Below are positions 9,976 through 20,133 of a DNA stretch of 64,000 nucleotides, in pieces. Numbering within the stretch: the first letter of the stretch is position 1; each line of letters begins with the position of its first letter. The notes under the pieces were generated by a model. That model did no database searches. It was given only the letters and a program-made list of their open reading frames with translations, and was not told where the DNA came from. The position numbers were made by a program, and so were the translations under genes. Source of the stretch: Symbiodinium microadriaticum (taxonomy: Eukaryota > Sar > Dinophyceae > Suessiales > Symbiodiniaceae); NCBI GenBank assembly GCA_001939145.1, contig LSRX01000052.1:730696-794695 (forward strand), written 5' to 3'.

Positions 9976-10440
9976 CTTGGGTTCGAAAGGCACCCTGATC
10001 GAATCATCATGGCAGAACCCTTCTTCACGAAGCAACCTTCACACGCAAAACGCAAAAAACACCTCATGGCTAGTCGAACCCTAAACCCTAAACCACTAAA
10101 CCCCCCCCAACGCCCTCAACCCTAGACATGGCCCGTCTAGAGAACCACCTCCGCCTATCCCAACATATCTCAGCTAATTCCCAAACCCCCGGCGATTGAC
10201 TTCTTCAGAAGCCCCGGTTGTTGAAACCTAAACCCATCTAAATCCTACAATACTGCCCCCGCTCAGTAGCAGTTGAGTAATATTCACAATATGGATATAC
10301 AAGGCCTTTAATAATAGCCCTACCGTTATATAGACTGTTACTGTATGGTGGCAGTACCCAGCCTAAACCCTATAAGCCCTAAGCGCGAAACCCATAAGAT
10401 CTGAACCACCGGACCTTATCCCCAGCCTTAGCCCCAACAA

Positions 10441-10530
10441 GCAACATCCAAGCCGGGCATGTGTCAGCGAGGCTACTATCAAAAAGGCCTCGCCGAAGTG
10501 GGCAACACCTGTGAGGTGCGGGGTTTCGTC
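10441..10530 (+). CDS. Cysteine-rich (furin-like) exon
   Basis: Frame K-P-G-M-C-Q-R-G-Y-Y-Q-K-G-L-A-E-V-G-N-T. C-x2-G-Y-Y-x9-C equals the linker between two furin-like repeats; the next cysteine follows as T-C-E-V. The frame remains open to 10,559. Confidence 0.55.
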
Positions 10531-10709
10531 TTAAATCCCACAAGAGATCCGAATCCCTAAACCCTAAACGCTTCCAAACTCTTAGGTGGGATATGGGCTC
10601 ACCCTCGCAAGAACCCTTAGGGAAGCAACCCGATTCAAGATCCCAAACCCCGAATCAGTATGGCAAAGAGGGTTTGCAGGCAACGCCAAGGTTGGCAATC
10701 TGGCCAGCA

Positions 10710-11010
10710 TGTTAAGGTTCAGGGTTCAGGGTTTAGGGGTTTAGAGTTTAGGGGTTTAGGGTTTAGGGGTTTAGGGTTTAGGGGTTTAGGGGTTTAGGGG
10801 TTTAGGGGTTTAGGGTTTACGGGGTTTNGGTTTAGAGTTTAGGGGTTTAGGGTTTAGGGGTTTAGGGTTTAGGGGTTTAGGGGTTTAGGGGTTTAGGGGT
10901 TTAGGGTTTACGGGTTTAGGGTTTAGGGGTTTACGGGTTTAGGGTTTAGGGGTTTAGGGTTTACGGGTTTAGGGTTTAGGGTTTACTGGTAGCTTGGGTT
11001 TAGGGTTTAG
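10710..11010. repeat. Longest TTTAGGG tract
   Basis: About 300 bp of alternating TTTAGGG and TTTAGGGG units with occasional TTTACGGG; one N at 10,828. Preceded by a possible small exon after TTTGCAG at 10,676. Confidence 0.95.
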
Positions 11011-11122
11011 GAGGATGTTTTCATGCACTATCGTAGACCTTTCATCTATCCTCTGCTGGAAATGCAATACCTTTAATTTGGGACCATATAACCTAAACCC
11101 TAAATTTGGGACCATATACCCT

Positions 11123-11231
11123 TACTGTTGACGATATAAATCCTGCATTACCTTGTACGGACCCTGAACTATGGGAATAGTGGTATCTTCCTTTTATTAT
11201 GGGTAATGCAGGACTTATGTCCTCAACCGCA
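11123..11231. mobile_element. Introner-like family I1 copy
   Basis: Palindrome with arms CTGTTGACGATATAAATCCTG and GCAGGACTTATGTCCTCAAC. Family I1 has eight copies (11,123; 18,113; 26,003; 33,125; 35,637; 52,920; 56,034; 63,597); most read GTTGAT near the left end and AG near the right end. Host frame not evident here. Confidence 0.75.
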
Positions 11232-11645
11232 TTTGAGGGTACAAGGAGGGTCCTGGATCATACTAGGGGAGCTTTGGGGTTCCATGCCCGCAGCTAGGGC
11301 TAGGGCACATCGGTTTAGGGTTTAGGGGTTTAGGGGTTTAGGGGCTTTGGGTTTAGGGTTTAGGGGTTTAGGGTTTATAGGGCTGACGAAGGTTGTTCAT
11401 TCCAGCTTTCACAAGGTTTAGGTTGGGCCTATGGCCTTTAGAGTAGCAGCCCCCTTCCATCAGGGATTACTGGGCACCTAAGAACCCTGAACCCTAGCAC
11501 CCATCCCGTGTGCGAGTTGTCACATTCACGGAGGGTTTGATTGCTTGGAACGATCATGGGACTTAGTAAGTCAGGATAGGGGCTATAAGTACTTATGAGT
11601 ATAGTTACCTTACTTTTGTAACTGTACTTACTAAGTCCCATGACT

Positions 11646-11758
11646 CTCTAAGTAAGCCTAAGGGTCCAAATACCTAATAATCATATGCTCTTCTGAATAC
11701 TAAGCTACAAAACCACTATCCGTAACCCAGGTACATGATTCTTAGGTCCTTTGGACCC
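11646..11758. mobile_element. MITE family K (GGGTCCAAGTACCTAATAATC ends)
   Basis: Arms CTAAGGGTCCAAATACCTAA and GATTCTTAGGTCCTTTGGAC. Other copies: 17,643-17,742, 41,616-41,705 (partial), and 46,331-46,523 where it splices in frame. Confidence 0.8.
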
Positions 11759-11769
11759 TCACTTTCGAA

Positions 11770-12080
11770 CTTTACTAAACCCTTCTAAACCCAAAAACCT
11801 AAACCCCTAAACCCTAAACCCCTAAACCCTAAACCCCTAAACCCTAAACCCCTAAACCCTAAACCGTATTTATAGGAGTTTAGGTGCTCGAGCTTCTCAG
11901 ACCTAAGTCCCAGAGCCCAAATCCTACACCCACATCTTGGGGTTTAGGTCTCTTCGGGTTTAGGGATCTTGGGGGTTTAGGGATCTTCGGGTTTAGGGAT
12001 CTTCGGGTTTAGGGATCTTGGGGGTTGAGTGATCTTCGGGTTTAGGGATCTTGGTTGGGGATCTTGGGGTTTAGGGCCCG
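11770..12080. repeat. CCCTAAA then TTTAGGG/ATCTTGGGG tracts
   Basis: C-strand array 11,770-11,865, then a G-strand array (11,940-12,080) in which TTTAGGGATCTT(C/G)GG is the repeated ~15-bp unit. Confidence 0.85.
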
Positions 12081-12267
12081 GTGCGCCCTTAAGAGGCTTT
12101 GAGGCCCCTTCTTGCAGCCATCTGCCGACTCCCCTATTGCGTCAGACACCGAAGCCCCAAACCTTCAATGCCTTAAAGACAGAACCCCTAAACCCTAGAC
12201 ACCCTAAACCCTAAACCTGTCAAGCCCTAGATCCTAAAGCCTAGACACCCCAAACCAAATTGCGCAG

Positions 12268-12524
12268 CTCCGTCCCCGGCGCCGGAGCCAAGCCCTGTGC
12301 CAGCTGCCCCTGCAGCCGCGCTACCAAAGGCGGCTGTGCCTCCGCTACCTGCCAATCGGTACGCGGATGTGTGGGAGGACGAGTGGCCGGCACTCTTGGA
12401 CCCGTCTGATCTGCCGGAGAACACCTACGATTGGGTCGATGTGCGGCCCCGGCTTCCAGCCCCTCGACTGCCCCCCGCGGACGAGTCGAGAGGGCTGGAT
12501 ACAGGACCTGGCCAATTATATTGA
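12268..12524 (+). CDS. Ala/Pro-rich coding exon, unknown protein
   Basis: Eighty-five open codons to TGA 12,522, GC-rich. A-P-rich N-terminal stretch, then Y-A-D-V-W-E-D-E-W-P-A-L-L-D-P-S and Y-D-W-V-D-V. The acidic/aromatic motif resembles linear motifs of nucleic-acid-binding or transposon ORF1-like proteins, but I cannot assign a family. A 107-codon minus-strand frame opposite is probably a shadow. Confidence 0.5.
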
Positions 12525-12540
12525 CTGCGGTCCCGTTTTC

Positions 12541-12969
12541 ACAGACGACGCCACATGACGCCACTACTCACATGCCGGGTATGGCTGTAGAATTCCCCGT
12601 GGATGAAATCCTTTTTTCGCGGATGTCTTCTAAAAAACCGCCCAGCCAACCCGAGAATGGAAATGTCGGGAGTAAGCCCGCCCATCTTCGAGACACCAGT
12701 CACTCAGATTGCGGTCGGAAGGGGTCCGCCAAAAACAACACATCCTCCGAGGCCCTTTCTTGTGCTGCAATAATTGCGGCCGTCGCCAAGCGGAGCTGCC
12801 ACGAAAGAAATGTCGGGCGGAGCCAAAAAATTACACCGGATGGTCTGCACACGTCCGCCTCAAGCATGTCACTAGCTGCTCATTTGTGCATGTCGGAGAG
12901 AGAGAGGGCCAGAAAAGGAAATTTCCATTTTTAACCCCCCCACACCCGAATAGGTGGGGGATGCTGTAG
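12541..12969 (+). pseudogene. Frame-disrupted coding block with zinc-knuckle-like segment
   Basis: Three successive protein-like segments in different frames: M-A-V-E-F-P-V-D-E-I-L-F-S-R-M (from 12,571), P-P-I-F-E-T-P-V-T-Q-I-A-V-G-R-G (~12,680) and C-C-N-N-C-G-R-R then W-S-A-H-V-R-L-K-H (~12,758-12,866). The last looks like a C-x2-C ... H-x4-H zinc finger. Indels or hidden introns could explain the switching. It may be the decayed 3' part of the 12,268 frame. Confidence 0.4.
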
Positions 12970-13089
12970 TGAATGACTGGGCTATGAACCAGCGCTGGAT
13001 GTCCAGTCTGAACTTCGGATGAGGCCTATATGCCCGCTCGTGAACACGGTTCGCAGTGGAAACTGGGAATAACAAGGTCATGAGAGCAG

Positions 13090-13205
13090 TTCCTAAACCC
13101 TCAACTCCTAAACCCCTAAACCCCTAAATCCTAAACCCTAAACCCCTAAACCCCTAAACCCTAAAACCCTAAACCCCTAAACCCAACCTAAAACCCTAAA
13201 GGAGC
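13090..13205. repeat. CCCTAAA tract
   Basis: C-strand units, many CCCCTAAA. Followed by an open stretch 13,211-13,320 (two frames open, e.g. I-N-W-S-P-T-P-S-I-A-Y-W-S-K) and then TTTAGGG at 13,322-13,400, so an exon is likely but its frame is undecided. Confidence 0.8.
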
Positions 13206-13582
13206 CATTCCCAAACCTTCAGAAGGGTGCATCAACTGGAGTCCGACTCCAAGTATTGCTTACTGGAGCAAAGCACAGGGACGTAGCAACAGTTATCCAC
13301 ATCCACTGGCACGCTTGATGGCTTAGGGTTTAGGGATTTGGGGTTTTAGAGTTTAGGGTTTACGGCTTTAGTGTTTTAGGGTTTAGGGTTTAGGGTTTAG
13401 TGGGTAGAACAATGGCCCAGCACCCATACAAAATGCCATAAATTTCTACATATGCAGGGAAACCCCAAACCCGCGAGCCCTGCAACCCTCAACCCAAGCA
13501 CAGAAACCTGAATCTCAAACTTTTCAAACTTTTCAATGACGTCTGGTAGTCAACTACAGTGCAGTACAGTTTTTTGTTGCAG

Positions 13583-13633
13583 TGGAACATGCTGTTTCGC
13601 TTGCCCCGGGCTGAAGATCGATGGGAAGCATAG
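13583..13633 (+). CDS. Short coding exon
   Basis: After GTTGCAG: W-N-M-L-F-R-L-P-R-A-E-D-R-W-E-A, TAG. Protein-like but only 16 codons. Confidence 0.3.
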   Translation, partial: WNMLFRLPRAEDRWEA

Positions 13634-13810
13634 GCTTCGGGTTTGGCGTTGGGACGCCTTGAACTCGACCCCTTTGTGATATACGTTCAAGCTCTTTCGA
13701 CTCAAAATTCTACTGCTTAGTTACAAAAGCTATAGCCCCAAATGTGTAAAACCCTGTGAATACTATCTGGCCGAAGCCCAAGAACCCAAACCCCGACAAA
13801 TTTCGAGAAC

Positions 13811-13897
13811 CCTGCCAAGCAAGATGGTGTAGGGGGCTCAGTAGCTGGGACACTTGCGGAGTCTAGTGCAGTTAGTACAGCCTTGCGGGATCTTTGA
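13811..13897 (+). CDS. Short coding exon, unknown protein
   Basis: Frame A-K-Q-D-G-V-G-G-S-V-A-G-T-L-A-E-S-S-A-V then S-T-A-L-R-D-L, TGA at 13,895. Small-residue-rich helix-like composition. A minus-strand 62-codon frame overlaps. Confidence 0.35.
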   Translation, partial: PAKQDGVGGSVAGTLAESSAVSTALRDL

Positions 13898-13951
13898 GGG
13901 GACACGCAGCACCTAAACCCTAAACCCTAAGCCCTGTGTAGGTATTACCCT

Positions 13952-14054
13952 CAGGGTCCGAATACCCAAACAGTAAGGTTTTTGGTCCTGAAATCCATAC
14001 CCTGAGTGGTTTTTGGACCTTGAACCCTACTATTTGGGTACTTGGACACTTAGG
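13952..14054. mobile_element. MITE family L (AGGGTCCGAATACCCAAA ends)
   Basis: Palindrome with arms TCAGGGTCCGAATACCCAAA and CTATTTGGGTACTTGGACAC. Other copies: 19,926-20,045 and 61,144-61,249; the last can be spliced in frame. Confidence 0.8.
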
Positions 14055-14429
14055 ATGTAGCATTATGGACTCCCAGCCCCATTTTAGCTAGACGGCTGCG
14101 GCTGAAGTGTTCTAACACCCTTAGCCGTGCGACTTAGATCTTAAGCCCAACAACCTCCCTGCCTTAGTCCTTAACTCTGTACCCTTAGGTTAGATCTTCT
14201 TTCTGGTTCTTAGTAAGGAATGGCGGAATGGATCCCTATGATAGTCCCTGAATGTCCCCTATAGTAGTCCCCAAAACCCATTCCCTACTAAGAACCAGTC
14301 AGTCTTGCAGCCTCAACCTCTAAACCCAGGGCGCCCCCCCAAATCAGCACTAATTGATAGCCCTAAACTTCTAAAGCGGTTTAGGGTTTAGGGTAACCCT
14401 ATATAAGCCCTACACCCTAAACTCGCAAG

Positions 14430-14491
14430 GCCTGCCCCAGCAGTTGCGCGCTCTGTACGAGTCCCGAGCGATGCCTTCGGGCCGCAGAAGT
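14430..14491 (+). CDS. Cysteine-rich (furin-like) exon
   Basis: After CTCGCAAG: A-C-P-S-S-C-A-L-C-T-S-P-E-R-C-L. C-x3-C-x2-C-x5-C is the furin-like core. C-strand repeats precede it. The element at 14,165-14,285 upstream (GGTTCTTAGTAAGGAATGG and complement) is another palindrome. Confidence 0.6.
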
Positions 14492-14514
14492 CTCGTTTCC
14501 ATTCACTAACCGCC

Positions 14515-15500
14515 TAAACCCTAAACCCTAAGCCCCTAAATCCCTAAACCCTAAACCCTAAGCCCATAAGCCCGATAAGGCCTCTAAACCCCTAAACCCT
14601 AAGCCCTTAAAACGCATAACCCTTTACAGGCCCACGGGGCTTAGTAAGTGAGGTTGTAGGTAACCCGAAGGTTGTAAGGACTCATATGTTCAGTCTTTTG
14701 GGCATAAAGACCATTCCAAATGAGGCTGTTGAGCTATTTTGAGAGTGAGGGTACGCAAGCTTGAGTCTCAAAATGTGAAAGGATGCCTTCGCAATTCATC
14801 AAGATTCCTGAGTTATGGGGTACGGGAATCTCAGGGCTGAGGATGAAGCAAACTAACTTTAAACATGCCCTAAACTTAGTTCTCCAATATTCAACCTGCA
14901 AACTTTTTGGGCTCTAATGGGTTTAGTTGTAATCCGAAAGTTTAACCTTTTAATTTCTGGCTTATTGGGGAAGTCAGTAAACCCTAAACCCTAAGCCCCA
15001 AAGAGTTTCAGCTGGAAGGCCTTGATGTGCTTGATGGTCTTGGGTAATCTGTGTGTGTGTGTATACCCCTGAAACCCCCTAAATCCTACACTGCAAGCCT
15101 GGCACCCTGTAGACCCAAACCCCGAAACCCTAGACCTTGCACCCTGTAAGCCCTAAACCGCTAAACCCTAAACCCCAAAACTTACACCCTGTACACCCTA
15201 CACCCCTAAACTGGGTCCTTGTTGGATACAATTGATTGAAAATGACAATTTTTGATATGGGTAGTTCTCTAAATTAGGGTCCCCTTTTTAGGCCCCCAAT
15301 ATAGTACGGCACCCTTACAATAAGGACCCAAAAAGGGACCCTAATTTAGAGAACTATCCAAATAGGCCCCAACCTTAAACCTTAAACCCTAAACCCTAAA
15401 ACCTACTCCAAACCTAAACCCTATTATAAACCCTAAACCCTAAACCCTAAAACCTACTCGAAACCCTAAACCTTATTATAAACCCTAAGCCCTATAAACC
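14515..15500. other. Repeat-filled intron-like stretch
   Basis: CCCTAAA tracts at 14,515-14,620, 15,090-15,210 and 15,370-15,500; a TTAGTTCTCCAAT relic at 14,872-14,975; (GT)n at 15,049-15,063; a family H MITE at 15,257-15,365. No supported exon. Confidence 0.7.
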
Positions 15501-15857
15501 CAACAGGGAACCCCCAAAGCTCCAAAATCCTGCGTCCTCATTTTCCTGCCTTGCTGAGGCTCCGTTTGCAACGTGCCTTGGACCTCACATTCTCTTTTTG
15601 TGCGCTTAAGGGCTTAGGGTTCACAATGGAGTTTAGGGCTTAAGGTTTAAAGGGTCTCAGGGCTTCTTTTCTTTTCTATTTTGTTTAAGGGCTTATCGGG
15701 CTTAGGGTGTCTTTTCTTGTTTTCAATGGTCAAAGTTCGGGGTTTGGGTGGAGATGTTGGTATTGGTGTTTATGGCACTGAGGGTCGGATGTAGCAGCGT
15801 GACTGATCCAGTCTCACGGAACACAAGCCAACATAAGCTTACGTAAATAGTAGACCC

Positions 15858-16073
15858 TTGATGAGGAAAAAGCGTATCTCCCTCCCGAAGCGGATGCTTA
15901 TGTGCACCCCTAGGCTAGGTAAAAAAAAGCTACGTAAAAGCTCGCAGAACTCACCCTCTGAAGTCTGTGTTCGTTTTGCATTCCTGCATCATCTAGGAGC
16001 TAAGGGAACGCTGGACACGAACTTGGGGTGTAGGGATGAAGGGTTAGAGAGTTTATTGAGTGTCGGGCCATAA
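15858..16073 (+). CDS. Possible basic coding segment
   Basis: A 71-codon open frame with a Lys/Arg-rich start (M-R-K-K-R-I-S-L-P-K-R) and an unremarkable remainder. No family signature; it could be chance. Confidence 0.2.
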   Translation: MMRKKRISLPKRMLMCTPRLGKKKLRKSSQNSPSEVCVRFAFLHHLGAKGTLDTNLGCRDEGLESLLSVGP

Positions 16074-16311
16074 GTCACATACGCCTAGACCCTGAACCCT
16101 CAACCCTAAACCACTACAAGCCTTAAAGTACCCCTATTGGAGCCCTTAACGGAACCCCTTCATAATTTCTGAGCCTATAAACCCTCGACCCGAAAGCCAA
16201 ACCCCCGTACGCCCCTAACCCCGCAAGCCCTAGGAGGGATATTTCCTCACTCCGAACGAGACCTGTGACGAGACATGTCCCGACGGCTCTTTGGCTGCAA
16301 CGGGGCCGGGG

Positions 16312-16402
16312 GTTGATATAGTTCTCTAAAGTATAGGGTCCCTTTTAGGGATTTTAGGGTCTGTTTTATAAGGTTTCCTTACTTACTCTACCCATATAGT
16401 GG
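16312..16402. mobile_element. MITE family H copy
   Basis: TAGTTCTCTAAAGTATAGGG arm on the left and a degraded right arm near 16,390, abutting the next exon. Confidence 0.6.
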
Positions 16403-16404
16403 CC

Positions 16405-16503
16405 TGAAATATAGCTACGCTGGAGGCTTTTGATACGAAACCGTCTCCTTCAGAAGCGAGGGTCAGGAAGTTTCTTCAACGGGGGTTGTGGAATACAAAC
16501 TGA
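16405..16503 (+). CDS. Coding exon, unknown protein
   Basis: Open frame A-T-L-E-A-F-D-T-K-P-S-P-S-E-A-R-V-R-K then F-L-Q-R-G-L-W-N, TGA at 16,501. Amphipathic and charged. It follows a family H element directly, whose end may provide the acceptor. Confidence 0.4.
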
Positions 16504-16608
16504 CTGTCTGCTCGAAACTCTCACAGAGACTTTCTCAGTTGGGTTAGGGTTTAGGGTTTAGGGTTCAGGGTTTGGGGTGTAGAGTCTGAGATTTTCTCCA
16601 AAAGAGTA

Positions 16609-16911
16609 AATTTTTGCTTGCAGCGAAAATGTGTTGGGTTCGAGAGGCCTGGACAAGAAGGGTACCTCTTTTGCCTGTGAGGGGTTGCGGCGAAAAACAT
16701 GTTTCGGGTTTGGGCTGGAGCGGCTTGGACCAAACTCCACAAGGAGACCTTGTCTGCCTGCGAAGGGGTCGAGCGTCGAAATAAGGTTTCCTTTTTCTGC
16801 ACGAGAGGCCTGACACAACACCAAAAAACAGTGCTGTTTTGCATGCTAGGCATGGCGGTGGCGACATGTACCGCTTTTCCTGGGCTTACTGACCTTTTGC
16901 TGGGGGTTTAG
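16609..16911 (+). CDS. Multi-frame open segment, possible membrane helix
   Basis: Several frames on both strands are open over ~300 bp. The best + frame (16,679-16,911) reads V-W-A-G-A-A-W-T-K-L-H-K-E-T-L and then a hydrophobic run T-V-L-F-C-M-L-G-M-A-V-A-T-C. G-strand repeat lies upstream (16,540-16,575). Overlapping minus frames (16,551-16,867) share the absence of stops, which lowers confidence. Confidence 0.3.
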
Positions 16912-17010
16912 GGCTTGCGCCCCGATGTCACCACGAAGGCCCGGCCGTCGCAGAAGATATGGGTTTAGGGTTTGAGACTTTTTTGACACTCCGCCCAATT
17001 TCTGGTTCAG

Positions 17011-17062
17011 GTTGCTGAGAGGAATGGACATGACCACCTGGACTCCGAACAAGTCCGAGTAG
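17011..17062 (+). CDS. Short exon with AG|GT donor
   Basis: After TGGTTCAG: V-A-E-R-N-G-H-D-H-L-D-S-E-Q-V-R-V, then AG|GTACCC at 17,062/17,063. Acidic and protein-like. Confidence 0.4.
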
Positions 17063-17263
17063 GTACCCTCTTCTGAACCCTGCTGGCCGTGCTATTGGAC
17101 TGGGGACGCCATGCGTCAAAGCCGCTCTATACTCGCAGCCGTGAAGCCGAAGGCTTGTTCTCTCGTAGCGAAAATCACAACGGTTGAAGGACATGCAGGA
17201 ACAGCCCCATATATGGATTGTAGGTATAGGGCATTTTTGGATATAATCGGTATGAAACCCTAA
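17063..17263 (+). CDS. Cysteine-containing exon (C-W-P-C motif)
   Basis: Sixty-six open codons with E-P-C-W-P-C-Y-W-T-G-D-A, resembling the C-W-P-C of the exon at 4,259, followed by S-I-L-A-A-V-K-P-K-A-C-S-L-V-A-K. TAA at 17,261. The exon probably starts a little inside this range; a minus-strand 88-codon frame overlaps. Confidence 0.4.
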   Translation, partial: VPSSEPCWPCYWTGDAMRQSRSILAAVKPKACSLVAKITTVEGHAGTAPYMDCRYRAFLDIIGMKP

Positions 17264-17384
17264 GTCCTAAGCCCTAAGCAGCCGAAAAGCCTACTTGGAA
17301 AGTGCCTGATCGTGCCAATCCCCTCCTTTCCCCCACTCCCTTCCACTCTAAGATCCCCAGTACCGATAGCCAACCAAACTTCAC

Positions 17385-17525
17385 CCTAAACCCGAAGCCC
17401 TAAACCCTAAACGCTTCAAAACCTTGAAACCCTAAACCCCTAAACCTTTAAACCCCAAAACCCTTAAATCCCTAAACCCCCAAAACCCTAAACGCCCTAA
17501 ACCCCTAAAGGCCTTTATAAACCCT
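17385..17525. repeat. CCCTAAA tract
   Basis: C-strand units with CCCCTAAA and CCCAAAA variants before the exon at 17,566. Confidence 0.85.
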
Positions 17526-17565
17526 ACAGGAAAGTCCCGAAGCCCAAACCTGGCAGCCTCCTGAG

Positions 17566-17634
17566 GATACTATGGCAACAGCACCTGGGGGACCTGTGAG
17601 TCCTGCCCCAACTCCTGCGACAGGCATCTGAAGG
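17566..17634 (+). CDS. Cysteine-rich (furin-like) exon
   Basis: After CTCCTGAG: Y-Y-G-N-S-T-W-G-T-C-E-S-C-P-N-S-C-D-R. Y-Y-x7-C-x2-C-x3-C spans the repeat junction and carries a potential N-glycosylation site (N-S-T). G-strand repeat and a family K MITE (17,643-17,742) follow. Confidence 0.65.
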
Positions 17635-17642
17635 GTTTAGGG

Positions 17643-17742
17643 CTAAGGGTCCAAGTACCTGGTGATCATATACTCTTCTGAATACTAACCTAACTAGAAT
17701 CCGTAACCCAAGTACGTGATTATAGGTCTTTTGGACCCTTGG
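17643..17742. mobile_element. MITE family K copy
   Basis: Arms CTAAGGGTCCAAGTACCTGG and TATAGGTCTTTTGGACCCTT, about 100 bp. Confidence 0.8.
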
Positions 17743-17832
17743 GGGAGGGTACTTGGGGAGTGTGGGTTGGGTTCGAGGTTTAGGGTTCAGGGTTTAGGAG
17801 ATTTAGCGCGGTGTGGCTGTGGTGGGTTTCAG

Positions 17833-17895
17833 GTTACCTGTAACCACTGCAGCCCCCAACAATCTGCGAGATTCTCGCTTCTAATCCCTGTGCGA
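17833..17895 (+). CDS. Cysteine-rich exon
   Basis: After GGTTTCAG: V-T-C-N-H-C-S-P-Q-Q-S-A-R-F, with C-x2-C, TAA at 17,896. Upstream G-strand repeat belongs to the previous intron. Confidence 0.5.
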
Positions 17896-18112
17896 TAAGA
17901 AGCTAATTGGACCCACTGTTGGGATCCCTCTCTCAGGTGAGTTTAGGGTTTAGCTTTAGACCCTAAACCCTAAACCCCTAAACCCTAAACCCTGAACCCT
18001 ACCTGTTTGGGGCTTTAGTCAGGGTTCCTCTTAAGCCTTGCAACTAGGCCTGGTTTGGGTTTGGGCAAGTGTCGACTTTACAGTTCTTCGCGGGGCTGAT
18101 ACGGCTGATGAT

Positions 18113-18201
18113 ATAAATCCTGCATTACCCATAATAAGGAATACACCATAAATTCCCATAGTGTAGGGTCCTCAAGGCAGGATTTATATCATCAACGGTA
18201 G
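18113..18201. mobile_element. Introner-like family I1 copy
   Basis: Left TACGGCTGATGATATAAATC, right GATTTATATCATCAACGGTAG. The left end reads GCTGAT instead of GTTGAT, so it could only act as a GC-AG intron. Confidence 0.8.
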
Positions 18202-18331
18202 GATGTTTAGGACGGAGGCTTTGCTAGGGTTCTTGGGATGTGCAGGGATCGGATAGGTGGAGAACCCTACACTCTAAACCCTAAACCCTAAACCCTAAAA
18301 ACCCTAAACCCTAAACCGGGAGACCAGCCAG

Positions 18332-18392
18332 GTGCTCCGATGCCAACACCTGCACCGACTGCATGAAGTCGCCTTTCGGCGGCAGCACGGGG
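18332..18392 (+). CDS. Cysteine-rich (furin-like) exon
   Basis: After CCAGCCAG: C-S-D-A-N-T-C-T-D-C-M-K-S-P-F-G-G-S-T-G. C-x5-C-x2-C matches the furin-like spacing seen at 7,355. A CCCTAAA tract (18,265-18,315) precedes it. Confidence 0.6.
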
Positions 18393-18947
18393 GTAGATTC
18401 TAATCTTAGTAGCCGAGGAGGTAACCTGTTAACCTTTGTTGATGTGTTTTTTTATTTTTACTTTTTTTTGGTGGGGAAGGGGTTTTATACCTATAGAATC
18501 CAGAAGGTTCAGTTGTGGTTCCCCTAGGCTGGGCAAGCAGGTAAGGCTTTAGACTATCAGGGGTGTGCAAGTGGGATCTTCGAAGGATGGAGGCACCTTA
18601 GATTTACAGGGCCAGGCGGCCACATGACACTATGTGCCCGAAGGCTCCCTGCCTCTAAAACGAGGGGGCCAGAAGAGTTCCAGGATTATTGCAACATAGA
18701 GTTTACACCCGGCTTTCATGGCCTGGTCATTAGCTTGTAGGGTTTTGACCCTACAGGTAGGTTTAGGGAGCTACTCCACGGGACAACCCCCCGCTCATCT
18801 TGACCCTAAGACTCGACTCAAAGACAATTATTCGATGATCACAACACGTCACAAGCTAAGAATCCCCGAGCACTTGGATCCCAAGCCAGTCGGTGATTCC
18901 TCCATGGCTGGCATTCGCAGAAGTCTTCCAGTCTCAGAACACACCTG

Positions 18948-19069
18948 CCCAGACCCCCGGGAGGATCTAGAAAGTAGATCCCTTAAGGGGCTTCCTATAC
19001 AGTACCCTTTAGTAGTTAGGGTCCCAAATTAGGGGATCTACTTTCTCGATCCTCCCGAGGGTCTGGGTG
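18948..19069. mobile_element. Long-armed palindromic element
   Basis: Arms CCCAGACCCCCGGGAGGATC and GATCCTCCCGAGGGTCTGGG with inner AGTAGATCCC/GGGATCTACT, 122 bp. It lies between E-H-T-C-P-D-P and the next cysteine-rich exon, so it probably fills or created an intron. A 104-codon frame at 18,718-19,032 runs into it. Confidence 0.75.
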
Positions 19070-19083
19070 CTCTTTCCTCTGAG

Positions 19084-19159
19084 GAAGACGCTGACCGCCG
19101 CTGGGACTTGCGAGTTCGTCTGCCCAGAGGGCTTCTACAAGCGCCCTGCCACAGGATGG
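19084..19159 (+). CDS. Cysteine-rich (furin-like) exon
   Basis: Frame K-T-L-T-A-A-G-T-C-E-F-V-C-P-E-G-F-Y-K-R. C-x3-C-P-E-G-F-Y is almost identical to the ending at 165-251. Acceptor CCTCTGAG. Confidence 0.65.
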
Positions 19160-19202
19160 TTTTTGGGCTCCAGGAGTTCTGCATAAGGCTTTAAGTTTTG
19201 GT

Positions 19203-19580
19203 TTCAGAAAGCCCTAAGCCTTAAACCCTAAATCCCTAAAATCCCGAAACCCTAAGCCCTAAGCCTTAAACCCTAAATCCCTAAAATCCCTAAACCCTAA
19301 GCCTTAAATTATAAACCCTAAATCCGAAAATCCCTAAACCCTAAACCTTGAACCCCAAAGGTTCAGGAGCTTCCGGCGTTTGTCTAAGGTTTGGGGATTC
19401 GGCGGCGGGGAGGGGCCAGGCTTCGGACGCGGAGTTCGTTGTGTTCAAGCGTTTAGGGCTCCTTTTTTTGTTGATCAAGGTTTTGACGTAGGGTTTAAGG
19501 TGTTAGGGTTTGGGGTTTAGGGGTTTAGGGGTTTAGGGGTTCAGGGTTTAGGGTTTAGGGGTTTAGGGTAAAGGGGTTTA
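19203..19580. repeat. CCCTAAA/CCCTAAATC tract then TTTAGGG tract
   Basis: C-strand array with CCCTAAATCCCTAAAATC units (19,203-19,350), a ~130-bp non-repetitive gap containing a possible exon (A-S-D-A-E-F-V-V-F-K, near 19,418-19,455), then a G-strand array (19,495-19,580). Confidence 0.8.
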
Positions 19581-19925
19581 GGATAGGTTCCCCTATATGG
19601 GTTATTGTGCAATACGGGCCATAGTCGCCGGGCCTACGAAGGAGACTCATGTCGACTTACACAACAGCTCTCCAGGCTTTGGCAGGGTGTGTGGTGGTGC
19701 TTGGTAGGGCTTTTGGCTTTGGGTTTAGAGCTCAGGCAAAGCGACGGCCAAACCTGATCGTCGACATGCTCGAGAAACCCCAAACCCCAAACCCTAAACC
19801 CTGAACCCCTAAACCCTAAACCCCTCAACCCTAAACCCTAGACCCCTAAACCAAGCACCACGTAGGATCCTACGCGGGTTAAAGCCCTTTAGCTTTGTGA
19901 CTAAACTAAACACCGGACGAACCCA

Positions 19926-20045
19926 GAGGGTCCGAGTACGTACCAAAAAATTAGGGGTTTTAGGTCCCAAAATCCATGCCCTGGATAGTTTTTGGGCCTT
20001 GAAACCCTATTATTTGGGTACTTGGCCCATCTTGGCCCCTTAGGG
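19926..20045. mobile_element. MITE family L copy
   Basis: Left AGAGGGTCCGAGTACGTACC, right TTATTTGGGTACTTGGCCCA, slightly expanded. Just upstream, GCAAAGCGACGGCCAAACCT (19,734) opens a possible exon A-K-R-R-P-N-L-I-V-D-M-L-E. Confidence 0.75.
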
Positions 20046-20133
20046 TGGGTCCCTAAACCCCTAAACCCCTAAACCCTGAACCCTAAACCCCAAAACCCCA
20101 AAACCCTAAGCCAACGAGAAATGCCGGGCTCAG

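Noticed and set aside
16551..16867. Three overlapping minus-strand ORFs of 88-100 codons
   Set aside because: They share the same low stop density and end in translated CCCTAAA (N-P-K-P); no family features.
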